64,000 nt of DNA from Saccharopolyspora spinosa NRRL 18395 (GTDB lineage: Bacteria > Actinomycetota > Actinomycetes > Mycobacteriales > Pseudonocardiaceae). Below the pieces are notes generated by a model. It worked only from the letters and a program-made list of their open reading frames with translations, was not told the origin of the DNA and did no database searches. This document shows positions 45,225 through 53,665 of the stretch, one piece after another (position 1 is the stretch's first letter; each line of letters begins with the position of its first letter). Location: NCBI RefSeq assembly GCF_000194155.1, contig NZ_GL877878.1, positions 2,668,783 to 2,732,782 on the forward strand. The letters are read 5' to 3'. Made by a program: the position numbers and the translations under genes.

Positions 45225-45683
45225 TCAGCTCGGCGGCCGGATGCTGATCACCTCGACCCGGGTTTTCCCTTCCGGGGCCGGGAAATCGACCGTCTCCCCC
45301 GGGTGGCTGCCGGCCAGCGCCAGCCCCAGCGGACTGTCGGAGGTCAGCGAGGCGTCCTCCGCGCCCGGTGGGATCTCCTCCGGGATGGCCACCACCCGGA
45401 AGTCCTGCGTCGTGCCGTCGGGCAGCCGCAAGCTCACTTCGGTACCGGGCGCCAGTCCCCCGACGTCGGGCTGCCCACCGGCCAGCAGCCCCGCCAGCTC
45501 TGCGATGCGGTCGTCGATCGCGACGAGCTCATCGCCGCCCTGCAACTCCTGCGCGGCGTCGCCACGGTCCCCGGGGGTGTCGCTGCGCCTCAACTCGTCG
45601 ACCAGCTGCTGCCGCCGAGCGCGCAACGTGCGGATCTCCTCGGTCAACCGAGCCCGACCCACCGCCGATTCCTCGCCACCCAT
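45225..45683 (-). CDS. GreA/GreB-family elongation factor-like protein
   Basis: The 152-residue protein starts at ATG 45683. The N-terminal half is a coiled coil (ARLTEEIRTLRARRQQLVDE). The C-terminal half is the FKBP-like Gre domain with GTEVSLRLPDGTTQDFRVV, ASLTSDSPLGLALAGSHPG and the GETVDFPAPEGKTRVEV end. Canonical GreA rescues backtracked RNA polymerase using acidic residues at the coiled-coil tip. Here that tip is different and shorter, so this may be one of the Gre-like paralogues with altered activity. It stands alone. Confidence 0.85.
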   Translation of the reverse strand: MGGEESAVGRARLTEEIRTLRARRQQLVDELRRSDTPGDRGDAAQELQGGDELVAIDDRIAELAGLLAGGQPDVGGLAPGTEVSLRLPDGTTQDFRVVAIPEEIPPGAEDASLTSDSPLGLALAGSHPGETVDFPAPEGKTRVEVISIRPPS

Positions 45684-45782
45684 GACTCGATCCTTCCGCC
45701 CGGAGACGACCGCCTACCGAACTGCCGTCTTCAGCGGATGCCCGAGCCGGGGCGACACGAAACCGGCGGCTGGGCCGGTGGA

Positions 45783-46514
45783 TCATTTCTTCTTCTGGGC
45801 AACGACGGCGGCGAGCGCGGCTGCGATGCTGGCCTCAGCGGTGGCCTTGTCGATGCCGAGCCCGGAGAGGACGCCGTCGCCGTCCTCGTTCTCCAGCAGC
45901 GCGAGCAAGATGTGCTCGGTGCCGATGTAGTTGTGCCCGAGCCGCAGGGCCTCCCGGAAGGTGAGCTCCAGTACCTTCCGCGCCGACCCGTCGAACGGGA
46001 GGATCTGCGGGGCCTCGTCGGCCGCCGGCGGCAGGGCGGCGGTCACGGCCTCCTGGACGGTCTCCAGCGTCACCCCTTGCGCGACGATCACCTTCGCGGC
46101 GATCCCATCAGGCTCGCCGAGCAGCCCCAGCACTAGGTGCTCGGGCAGGATCTCGACGTTGCCCGCGTCGCGCGCCGCGTTCTGCGCCAGCACCACGACG
46201 CTGCGGGCCCGAGGGGTGAACTTGCCGAATCCCTGGCTGGGGTCGAAACCCGCCGCGTCGCCCTTCGGCACGAACCGCTTCTGCGCGGCCTGCTTCGAGA
46301 CGCCCATGCTCTTCCCGATTTCGGTCCAGGAAGCGCCCGAACGCCGGGCCTGGTCGACGAAGTGCCCGATCAGGTGGTCCGCGACCTCCCCGAGGTGCTC
46401 GGCCGCGATGACGGCGTCGGTGAGCTGGTCGAGGGCGTCGCCGTGCGCCTTCTTGATGGATTGGATCAGGTCGTCGAGCCGAACCTGACCGGAGAACTCA
46501 ACTGAATCAGCCAT
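45783..46514 (-). CDS. HTH plus Clp N-terminal domain protein, putative regulator
   Basis: The 243-residue protein starts at ATG 46514. Residues 1-55 are helical. Residues 61-81 form a helix-turn-helix (SWTEIGKSMGVSKQAAQKRF). Residues about 98-240 hold two Clp_N repeats (FTPRARSVVVLAQNAARDAG, LPEHLVLGLL and YIGTEHILLALL), as in ClpC. There is no AAA+ module, so it is not an unfoldase. Such proteins are thought to be transcription factors that sense protein-quality signals. Two inverted repeats directly upstream make autoregulation likely. Confidence 0.85.
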   Translation of the reverse strand: MADSVEFSGQVRLDDLIQSIKKAHGDALDQLTDAVIAAEHLGEVADHLIGHFVDQARRSGASWTEIGKSMGVSKQAAQKRFVPKGDAAGFDPSQGFGKFTPRARSVVVLAQNAARDAGNVEILPEHLVLGLLGEPDGIAAKVIVAQGVTLETVQEAVTAALPPAADEAPQILPFDGSARKVLELTFREALRLGHNYIGTEHILLALLENEDGDGVLSGLGIDKATAEASIAAALAAVVAQKKK

Positions 46515-46515
46515 A

Positions 46516-46562
46516 CGTCAACCATAAGTTGACGCCAGAAAATCGTCAACCTCAAGTTGACG
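46516..46562. promoter_or_regulatory. paired operator CGTCAAC-N5-GTTGACG
   Basis: CGTCAACcataaGTTGACG (46516-46534) and CGTCAACctcaaGTTGACG (46544-46562) are perfect inverted repeats with seven-base arms. They lie 28 bases apart centre to centre, between the start of the HTH-Clp_N gene and the end of the neighbouring minus-strand gene. The spacing of nearly three helical turns allows two dimers to bind on the same face. Confidence 0.8.
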
Positions 46563-46563
46563 A

Positions 46564-46956
46564 TCACTCGGGAAGTCGCTGCCGGAGAGCCCGAGCGAAC
46601 GACAGGGCCGCCGCATCGACCTCCTCCTCCCCTGCGGCCGACCGCAACCACGCGGCGAGCGGCCCCGCGAGAGCAGGCGAAAGAGCAGCGATCCACCGAG
46701 CGCTCCCGGCCCGAGCCTCGGCAACGTGCTCGGTACCCCCGCCATCGAGGTGAGCGACGACCTCCGGCCGAGTGGCGAGCAAACCACCAACCCGCCAATC
46801 ACCCGGCGTCGAAACGGCGGCAAGCCGCTCAAGCGACTCAGCAACCCCGAGAACCTCATCCCGCTGACCAACATCCACGCCCCCATCATCCAGCCGGGAA
46901 ACGCCGGGAACGACACGGCATTCGGCCACCAGGGTGAGCGTGGAGCGAATCAGCAA
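46564..46956 (-). CDS. hypothetical helical protein upstream of the HTH-Clp_N gene
   Basis: About 130 residues are credible, from a TTG near 46956 (GTG 46929 is an alternative), with good codon structure. The protein reads LTLVAECRVVPGVSRLDDGG, then DEVLGVAESLERLAAVSTPG, and ends ALSFARALRQRLPE. It is Ala/Leu/Glu-rich and probably all helical. No domain is recognised. It is on the same strand and directly upstream of the Clp_N gene, with the paired operator between them. The start is uncertain because no strong ribosome site is seen. Confidence 0.5.
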   Translation of the reverse strand: MLIRSTLTLVAECRVVPGVSRLDDGGVDVGQRDEVLGVAESLERLAAVSTPGDWRVGGLLATRPEVVAHLDGGGTEHVAEARAGSARWIAALSPALAGPLAAWLRSAAGEEEVDAAALSFARALRQRLPE

Positions 46957-47130
46957 TCTTGCGGACGATTCCGGCCCCGCGATCTGGTGCTCTGGGTCAC
47001 ACTCATTTTTCTGGGGACTGATCAAGGGGACGACCGCTCTCGGGCTGCGCCGGTGCCCGCGAGCCGCTTCAGCCGTTGGAACGCCACGAGCGCCGGCCGC
47101 CGGCGTTCCCTCGTTGCAGAGGAGATCGAG

Positions 47131-47367
47131 TTGGGACGGTACATCGTCAACGGTGAGGTCATCGACGTTCGAGAGGATCAGCCGACGGCGAAGCAGCTCA
47201 AGGCCCAGACACAGAGCGTGCCGGGCGACTGGGTCATGGCGAACATGCCCGGCGGCGAGGTCGTCAAGCTGGACGACAGGGATCCGCTGCCCGCCAACGC
47301 CGTCGACTACTCGATCGTCACCCCGTTCACCTACGGCCTGGCGGAGCCCGAGGTCTGCGATGGCTGA
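47131..47367 (+). CDS. ubiquitin-like beta-grasp protein (multiubiquitin-type)
   Basis: The 78-residue protein is started at TTG 47131, with GAGGAG five to six bases upstream; no in-frame ATG fits. The sequence GRYIVNGEVIDVREDQPTAK, then DWVMANMPGGEVVKLDD, follows the pattern of the bacterial multiubiquitin/polyUbl family, here with a single beta-grasp unit. It overlaps the E2-like gene by eight bases. The C-terminus is EVCDG rather than a Gly-Gly tail, which is unusual for a conjugated modifier. It is the presumed modifier of the operon. Confidence 0.72.
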   Translation: MGRYIVNGEVIDVREDQPTAKQLKAQTQSVPGDWVMANMPGGEVVKLDDRDPLPANAVDYSIVTPFTYGLAEPEVCDG

Positions 47368-47821
47368 CGACCTCGAGCGCCGGCGGCGGCTCAGCCGCCT
47401 GAAGTCCGAAGTCCTGCTGCTCACCCAGCGCTACGGCCGGGTCGCGTACGACAGCACCGACGGATCTTGGCTGCACGTCGAGAAGTTCCCGATTCCTCCC
47501 GGCTGGAACAAGACGCAGGTCGAGATCCTGATCGACGTCCCGCACGGCACGCCCGGCTATCCGTCGGTGGCGCCGCAATGGTTCTGGGTAGACCACGACC
47601 TCCGGACGGACGACGGCCGGTCCATCGGCCACTTCTTCGCCCAGGGCCTCGGCCGCGAGGACGAGCGCTACCTCGACCAGGGGTGGGGACACTTCTGCGT
47701 CCACCTGGACAAGTGGCGCCCGTCCAACGGCGCCAACCTGCTCAACGGCCACAGCCTCATCACCTACCTGAACCTGATCGGCGCGATCTTCCACGACCAC
47801 CGCACCTTGGGCGGGCGGTGA
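47360..47821 (+). CDS. E2-like ubiquitin-conjugating protein
   Basis: The 153-residue protein starts at ATG 47360, inside the end of the ubiquitin-like gene. It resembles the prokaryotic E2 family E: WLHVEKFPIPPGWNKTQVEI, then GTPGYPSVAPQWFWVD and GWGHFCVHLDKWRPS. Cys113 is the only cysteine and sits where the E2 active site is expected. The protein ends HRTLGGR. In such operons E2 accepts the modifier from E1 as a thioester. The next gene starts five bases after the stop. Confidence 0.75.
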   Translation: MADDLERRRRLSRLKSEVLLLTQRYGRVAYDSTDGSWLHVEKFPIPPGWNKTQVEILIDVPHGTPGYPSVAPQWFWVDHDLRTDDGRSIGHFFAQGLGREDERYLDQGWGHFCVHLDKWRPSNGANLLNGHSLITYLNLIGAIFHDHRTLGGR

Positions 47822-47825
47822 CGGC

Positions 47826-49295
47826 ATGGCGCGAATTCAGGACATCGTCTTCGGCGCCGGCCTGTGGCGAGAGCTGCACGGCCACCTGATCGGCCCGGAC
47901 GGCAACGAGCAACTCGCGTTCGTGCTGGCGTCGCACAACGTTTCCAGGCGGCGCGTCCGGATGGTCGCCCGCGAGATCATCGCCGCGGGGCCGGGCGACC
48001 TGGCGCACCAGTCACCGGTCGGGATCGGACCGACCGCGGAGTTCGTCGCGCGCGCCCTGACCCGGTGCAGGCAGGAGGGATGGAGCCTCATCGAGGTGCA
48101 CTCCCACCCGTTCGACGCCAGCGACGCGAGCACGTTCAGCAGCATCGACTGGGGCAACGACCGGGCCAAGATGCCGCAGCTGGCGGCCATGCTCCCCGCG
48201 CCGTTCCAGCACGCGACGATGGTCGTCGGGCAGCGGAGCCTCGACGCCCACTACTACGAGCGTGAATCGGAGACGATAGCGCCGATCGAGCGCGTCACGG
48301 TCGTCGGCGACGCCTCCGACGGGAGCCCGCTCCTCCGGCACCATGCGGTGACGAGCCAGCCGGCGCCGCGCCCGGCGCGGCCGGACGAACGCCATGCGCG
48401 CCAGCTTCCGCTCCTCGGTGCGGAGGTCCAGGACGCGCTGGCGAAGGCCGCGGTGGCGGTCGTCGGGTTGGGCGGGCTCGGTTCCTTCGTCGCGTCGGAG
48501 CTCGCGTACCTGGGCGTCGGCCGGCTCGTCCTCGTCGACCCCGATCGGGTGGAGGAGCACAACCTCAACCGGTTGATCGGTGCCCGGCACGACGATGTGG
48601 GCCGCCCCAAGGTGGACGTCTTCCGCGAGGTCCTCGAACGGGCGGCACCCGCCACGGCCATCGATGCGGTGACCGCGCCGATGCTGGCGCCCGACGCCCT
48701 CGAACAGCTGAAGGCCGTCGACCTGCTGCTGGGCTGCGTCGACAACCACGGCGCCCGCCTCACGCTGAACCACCTGGCCGTCCGGTACCTCATCCCGTTC
48801 CTCGACGCCGGAACCGGGGTCCGGCTCGCGCCGGAAGGCGCGCACTTCGGCGGACAGGTGCAACTCGTGGTGCCCGGCACCGGCTGCCTGGAATGCCGCG
48901 GTTTCATCGACCCGCGACGCGCGGCATTCGACCTCGCGACGCCGGAAACGCGGGCGTACGAGCGCGCGCACGGGTACGGGACCGAGGAACCGGCGCCGTC
49001 GGTGATCTTCCTCAACGGCATCGTCGGGTCCATGCAGGTGGCCGAGGCGGTGCGGATCCTGGGGCCGACGCCGGGCCGCGAGGTGCCGAGGCTGGTGATC
49101 TACGACGGGACGGCGCAGAAGGCGTTCGCCGCGTCGGAACCAGACCGGCCGGACTGCCCGACCTGCGGCGTCGACGGTGTCGCCGGGGTCGCGGACCTGG
49201 CGCCGCTGCAGGCCGCCGAATCGCCGCGGGAATTCTCGGTCGCGTCGAATGCCGCAGCAGAGGCCGCCAATGCCAGATCCCATCCCGCGCAATAA
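47826..49295 (+). CDS. JAB protease - E1 activating enzyme fusion
   Basis: The 489-residue protein starts at ATG 47826. Residues 1-150 form a JAB/MPN metalloprotease with Glu28, the HSHP at 92-95 and SSID ending at Asp108, the JAMM ligands. Residues about 190-460 form a ThiF/E1 adenylating domain: GLGGLG at 214-219, VDPDRVEEHNLNR, the CVDN at 304-307, and two zinc CXXC pairs at 354-357 and 444-447. Family knowledge: the E1 part adenylates the modifier's C-terminus, and the JAB part processes or removes it. Fusing the two is a known feature of bacterial E2_E-type operons. Confidence 0.88.
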   Translation: MARIQDIVFGAGLWRELHGHLIGPDGNEQLAFVLASHNVSRRRVRMVAREIIAAGPGDLAHQSPVGIGPTAEFVARALTRCRQEGWSLIEVHSHPFDASDASTFSSIDWGNDRAKMPQLAAMLPAPFQHATMVVGQRSLDAHYYERESETIAPIERVTVVGDASDGSPLLRHHAVTSQPAPRPARPDERHARQLPLLGAEVQDALAKAAVAVVGLGGLGSFVASELAYLGVGRLVLVDPDRVEEHNLNRLIGARHDDVGRPKVDVFREVLERAAPATAIDAVTAPMLAPDALEQLKAVDLLLGCVDNHGARLTLNHLAVRYLIPFLDAGTGVRLAPEGAHFGGQVQLVVPGTGCLECRGFIDPRRAAFDLATPETRAYERAHGYGTEEPAPSVIFLNGIVGSMQVAEAVRILGPTPGREVPRLVIYDGTAQKAFAASEPDRPDCPTCGVDGVAGVADLAPLQAAESPREFSVASNAAAEAANARSHPAQ

Positions 49296-50145
49296 CAGCG
49301 CCGGCGCACGCGGAAACACGCCTGATGATCCCCCCACGCCTCCGCCTGCTCAGGGGCAAGGGCCCGGCGGCGGGAACGGCTGGGTGTTCGGCGGGCTCGC
49401 CCTGGTGGTGCTGTTGATCATCATCTTCGCCAACAGCGGTTCGGACGAGTCCGACTCGCTCGCCGAGCAGCCAACGACATCGGCGACCACCACCGACGAC
49501 TACCCGGACAGCACCTACGACTCGGACACCTCGACGACCACCGACCACGAGCCGACCACGACCAGCGAAGAACCGGCGGAACCGACCACGACGGCCTTCG
49601 ACCCGGACACCCTCAACGACGCCTCGACCGACGAAACCCCCTTCACCACGGGCGCTCTGCTGCCGCAGGACTTCGTCGACGGCAAAGACGTGCGATACCG
49701 GCTCGTCGCAAGTGGCACGTGGGACGACTGCACGAAAGCCGTGTCGTCCAGTGCCATCCGAACGGCGCTGAACGGCAATGGCTGCCCGGAAATGCTCGTG
49801 GGCAACTTCCTCTCGAACAACAACGCGGTGATGGTCACGGTCTGGGTGTACCCGTTCGCCGACTACGACAGCGCGAGCAGCGCATACTCCGACCTGGATC
49901 CCCTCGATTTCCTGGACCTCGGCTGCTGGGACCCGAACAACGGCGCCGGCTCGCAGGCATGCGCGGGAAATCCCGAATCGGCCGCCAAGTGGCAGTTCGT
50001 CCAGCAGAACCACCGCTACGTGGTCGTGGCCCAAGCAATGGCGGTCAACCACTCGAACGACGAATCGGTGAAACCCTGGCTCAAAGCAGCATCCCGAGAA
50101 GCCTCAACATCCGCAGGCCCGCAGAACTACGCCGGCAACCAATGA
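49270..50145 (+). CDS. membrane-anchored protein of the ubiquitin-like operon
   Basis: The 291-residue protein starts at ATG 49270 (ATG 49246 is possible), overlapping the end of the E1 fusion gene. A short Pro/Gly-rich cytoplasmic tail is followed by one membrane helix (about 37-54, WVFGGLALVVLLIIIFA). A long Thr/Asp/Glu-rich linker (about 55-115) leads to an outside domain of about 170 residues with four cysteines (DDCTK, NGCPE, LGCWD, QACAG). The domain resembles none I know, but the layout suggests a substrate or sensor exposed on the cell surface. The overlap ties it to the conjugation genes. Confidence 0.6.
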   Translation: MPDPIPRNNSAGARGNTPDDPPTPPPAQGQGPGGGNGWVFGGLALVVLLIIIFANSGSDESDSLAEQPTTSATTTDDYPDSTYDSDTSTTTDHEPTTTSEEPAEPTTTAFDPDTLNDASTDETPFTTGALLPQDFVDGKDVRYRLVASGTWDDCTKAVSSSAIRTALNGNGCPEMLVGNFLSNNNAVMVTVWVYPFADYDSASSAYSDLDPLDFLDLGCWDPNNGAGSQACAGNPESAAKWQFVQQNHRYVVVAQAMAVNHSNDESVKPWLKAASREASTSAGPQNYAGNQ

Positions 50146-50397
50146 CGTGGTCAGCGCTTCCCACAGCGAAAACGACAAAAAGAAAGGCTTCCGCGAACGC
50201 GACGCGAACCCGACGTCGAGCCCTCGCCCCGGGGTCGAGTCCCGGACGGAATCAGGCGGGATTGTCAGGCACCCCCGGCATGATCAGAGACCCGGACGCG
50301 CAGAAGCGCCCCAACACGCACCCGCATTCGCGAAGCGAGCAGCAACACGGGTCTTGAGTTCTAGCGGTCGTCGTAACACCCGAGGTTCGGGGACGCG

Positions 50398-50600
50398 ATG
50401 GGCTTCGAGATCCGCAAGATCCGTACACCGCAGGGACGCAGGAAGCTGAGCCGTGAGCGGGAGGAATACTTCCGGCTCATTGATCAAGGGGTAAGCAGCC
50501 GGGAAAGCGTGCCGGTCGTCGGCATCAACCGCCGGTCGGACCGGGTGCGACCGGCGTTTTCCCAGGTCAGCGTCAAGCCACGTAGAAGATGGTCTTTTTA
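50398..50600 (+). pseudogene. IS30-like transposase N-terminal fragment
   Basis: The frame from ATG 50398 reads RKLSREREEYFRLIDQGVSS and then VVGINRRS, the N-terminal helix-turn-helix pattern of IS30-type transposases. Similarity ends at about codon 50, and no DDE core follows. It marks the start of the mobile-element-rich region. Confidence 0.55.
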
Positions 50601-50779
50601 CCCGGCTCGCCCGGTGAATAGTGTTTCGGCGACTCGAATCGGCCGGGTCGTAGCGAACTCGTCTAGCTCGATCATGGCGTAGATATCGGCATCGGTGAGC
50701 GCGTTGGGTGTAGGCCTGTTCTCCAACTCGGCGAAGTCAACTATAGATGGCCACCACGGGTGCCTGATGAAAATATCCA

Positions 50780-51415
50780 TCAGATGAGGCCTGACCGCAG
50801 TGCGAAGGAAACTGCATGCGTCCGGTTCCGGAAGTTGTGGTTCTTCATGACGGAGTGGATGATGTTCTTGATAGTCCGCTCGGAGTAGGAAAGCTTATTG
50901 GATATTTCCTGAACATTGAAACCGTAGGACAGCAGTCGCAGGACATCGACTTCCCTATCGGCCAGTTCGGGCACCGTAAGCCCCCTCGGGACAAGGACCT
51001 CACGAGTCATCCGCCGGACCTGATCCATCAACACCCCTTGCAGCGACGGGGGCAGGAACCCGGCCCCGTCGGCGATGGCTAACAATGCCTGCACAAATGC
51101 GTCCCGGGAGCACTGGTGCCGTCGCAGCACTCCCCGGACACCACGCTCAACAGCTAGGTGGAAGTCGGCATGCCCATGCTTGTCCACGATGAGCAGGAAT
51201 CGGGTCGAATTGCCGGGTGACAGTTCCCCAATGAGGTCCATTGTGGACGAATTGATCGTGTCCACTGCCATCACCACGATGTCGGCATCCCGTCGATCGA
51301 TGCTGGTTTCCACCAGGCACCGGTCGCTGTGCAGGTAGTGTTGAAGCCCGGCGCGAGTCATGGCGTCCGCGCTAACAATCGCTACGCGGATCTTTGTCAT
51401 CGTTGCAGTCTCCAT
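50780..51415 (-). CDS. LuxR-family response-regulator-like protein with atypical receiver
   Basis: The 211-residue protein is started at ATG 51415 behind AGGAGGTA (51421-51428). The C-terminal LuxR helix-turn-helix is clear (TVPELADREVDVLRLLSYGF, then NVQEISNKLSYSERTIKNII). The N-terminal part follows the receiver fold (IRVAIVSADAMTRAGLQHYL), but the usual acidic pair is only partly kept. An Asp sits in VVMAVDTI at the phospho-acceptor strand. No sensor kinase is adjacent. Codon use is less GC-biased than in neighbouring genes. It may once have controlled the accessory cluster to its right. Confidence 0.8.
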   Translation of the reverse strand: METATMTKIRVAIVSADAMTRAGLQHYLHSDRCLVETSIDRRDADIVVMAVDTINSSTMDLIGELSPGNSTRFLLIVDKHGHADFHLAVERGVRGVLRRHQCSRDAFVQALLAIADGAGFLPPSLQGVLMDQVRRMTREVLVPRGLTVPELADREVDVLRLLSYGFNVQEISNKLSYSERTIKNIIHSVMKNHNFRNRTHAVSFALRSGLI

Positions 51416-51679
51416 CGTGGTACCTCCTGCGTCAGCGCCCTTCCACAACGCAGGCGCTGAGCATCAATCCTTGACATTCGTCGCTTACTGGGAGCGCTAA
51501 CGGAGAGGGTCGATCAGTCCCAGGGCCTGGCGGGACCGGTTGTTGCGGTGGTGGCGATACAGCATTCATTTCTTGTGGACCATGCTGAAGCCGAGGCGAC
51601 TGGCACCACGCCACCGCTCAGGCCCTCTCCCAAGTCAGTGGTCCGACCGAACAGATCTGATCATCCATCCGGTCAGATT

Positions 51680-52402
51680 TCAGCTTTTGAAGCTGCTCCA
51701 GAGGATCGGAGGCGAACGATAGCTCGCTGCTGGTGAAAACCCTGTAAGCGAAACGGTTTCCCCGCTCAGCGCGCGGGTGTCGGTGAGGACCGGCGGGCCG
51801 GTGTGGCCGAAGAACACCAGCAGCCCCGCGATCAGCACGACGCCGACTACCACGGTGCCGATCAGTTCGATCGACGCGCCAACGTTGTTGATCCGCGTGG
51901 CCACCCTGACGCCGACGACGTTGAGGATCACGACCACCATGGTGCAGCCGATGGACAGAACCTGTACTTGCCGCGGAGTCGGGTCCGCCCTGACCTTCGG
52001 CGCGAATACGGTGCCGATGGCCGTGGCTGTGCCCGCCGTGCCTGCGAGGACCGAGATGAGCGCGATCCAACCGGTGCACCAGCCGAAGCTCGGCCCGACT
52101 AGCCGGCTTGACCACTGGTAGGCGTAGCCGGTGATGGGCATTCGGCCGGCGAGGCGGGCGTACACGGCGACGAGCGTGACCACGAGCAGCAGCACCGGCA
52201 GCCAGCGGAACACCGCCGAGCCACCGAGGTACTTGTAGGGGTCGGTGAAGAGCGTGACGATCCCGGTGTTGATCGACACCATCGAGAAGGCCAGCGCGAA
52301 CGCCATGAAAGGGCTCATCGGACGGCGTAGCCGCTGGCGGTAGCCCAGGGTGGCGAGGTCGTCGGCGTCCGATAGTGGACGCGTGGTGATCGGCTTACTC
52401 AT
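51680..52402 (-). pseudogene. truncated APC-family amino acid permease
   Basis: It starts at ATG 52402 and reads as an APC transporter (FALAFSMVSINTGIVTLFTD, GYAYQWSSRLVGPSFGWCTG), with about six helices. It breaks off after VSLTGF at about residue 230 and ends in an unrelated SPPILWSSFKS tail. Intact members have about 480 residues and 12 helices. The 3' half was lost, probably with the nearby rearrangements. Confidence 0.75.
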
Positions 52403-53086
52403 CTTACCCTCATCCCGGCCTCGACTTCGGTGAGCGTTTCGTCGAGCACGTCCAGGGGCCCGCGAGAGCAGCGCCTGGGGGATGTCGAACGGCGGCTTAA
52501 TCTTAATCAGGCTGCCGAGGTTGGCATAGCGGCTTTCGCTGAAAATCAAGCCCTTTTCCTGTGCTCGCAGGAAGACCTCGTGGGCTTCGGTGACCGCCGG
52601 CTCTTTCGTGGCGCGGTCGCGGACCAGCTCGATGGTCACCATGAGGCCGGACGAACGGACCTCGCCGATCAGCGGGTGGCGGGTCTGCATCTCGCGCAGC
52701 CGCTCGGTCGCGTACCGGCCGTGCGCGGCGACGGCGGGCAGGTCGTCGTCGAGGATCGGCTGAACCGCGGCGAGCGTGATCAACATGATGTCCAGTTCGT
52801 CACACAGTGCTGGCAGGGCTGGGGTGTGGAACGTCGGTCGCGCGTGGGCGATCGCGCGGGTTTGCTCGATGACTGCCTCGATCAAGCGCGAGTGGCCCGC
52901 ACCGAGGTTGTTGGACCAGGCTTGCGCGGTGCAGTCGATGTACTCGCAGCCGTGCTCCTCCCACACCGGCGAGCCAAGCGCCCGCACCAGGGTGAGCTTG
53001 TCCGGGTCGCCGCCACGCGGCTCGTGGAGCAGGGCTTCGCGCCCGAGGGCGTGGCGACCAGTCAGCGGGGTCACGATGCTCGTCAC
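52403..53086 (-). pseudogene. class III aminotransferase with internal deletion and frameshift
   Basis: The N-terminal part from GTG 53086 (LTLVRALGSPVWEEHGCEYI, then AWSNNLGAGHSRLIEAV) and the C-terminal part (RYATERLREMQTRHPLIGEV, then SSGLMVTIELVRDR) both fit GABA-type class III aminotransferases. They are joined at LPALCDEL/DIMLIT without the central PLP-lysine domain. Near 52440 the frame shifts: the expected end LDVLDETLTEVEAGMR is in another frame. It cannot be an active enzyme. Confidence 0.8.
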
Positions 53087-53171
53087 GGCATTCCTCGTTG
53101 CGCGCCTAGCGTAGGAGCGCTGGGGCTGCCCGCAGAAAGCCCGGAATCCGTATACTTCATGACTGTCGCCC

Positions 53172-53440
53172 ATGAATGTGGAGCTCCGGAATCTGCGGGC
53201 TTTCGTGGCCGTCGCCGAAACCCGCGAACTTCACGAGGGCTGCGGAGAAGCTGATGATCGCCCAGCCATCGTTGAGCTAGCCGAACCGCCAGCTCTATGC
53301 GCAGCTCGGCTTCCGGCTCTTCGCGCACGACGCGAAGTCACCGTGGCACACCGCGAGACGCGTTGCGGATCGCACAGAACTTCGGCGAACTTGCGGTGCG
53401 GGTCGCGCACGGACGTACCTGGCGACTGCCTAGTTCGCCA
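53172..53440 (+). pseudogene. degenerate LysR-family regulator
   Basis: The first 17 codons read MNVELRNLRAFVAVAETRE, the LysR N-terminus. The match then moves to another frame (AAEKLMIAQPSLS, then LYAQLGFRLFAHDAK) and meets stops. Only the DNA-binding region is left. It was probably the divergent regulator of the adjacent aminotransferase and permease genes. Confidence 0.7.
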
Positions 53441-53497
53441 GGAGCACTTGGTGATCTCTGCTGTTGTTCTGGTGGTTGTCGACGAAGATCTTGCGGC

Positions 53498-53665
53498 ATG
53501 GGAACTGATGAGACGGAGTTCGCGGCCAAACCCGTGGTTGCCCGCGCGATGGTGGCTCGGGCGCTGGAAGCCGGGGTGCCCGCCCGCCGGATAACCGCCG
53601 ACGAAACCTACGGGCAATACTCGACGTTCCGCACCTGGCTGGAATCCCGGCGCATCGGCTGCGCT
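53498..53665 (+). pseudogene. IS701-like transposase fragment
   Basis: The frame from ATG 53498 reads EFAAKPVVARAMVARALEAG, then VPARRITADETYGQ, matching the internal region of IS701-family transposases that includes a DE(T/V)YG acidic motif. Both ends of the gene are missing. Confidence 0.7.

Noticed and set aside
46516..46562. HspR (HAIR) binding site upstream of the Clp_N gene
   Set aside because: The HAIR consensus CTTGAGT-N7-ACTCAAG is not matched; the arms here are CGTCAAC/GTTGACG with five-base spacers.
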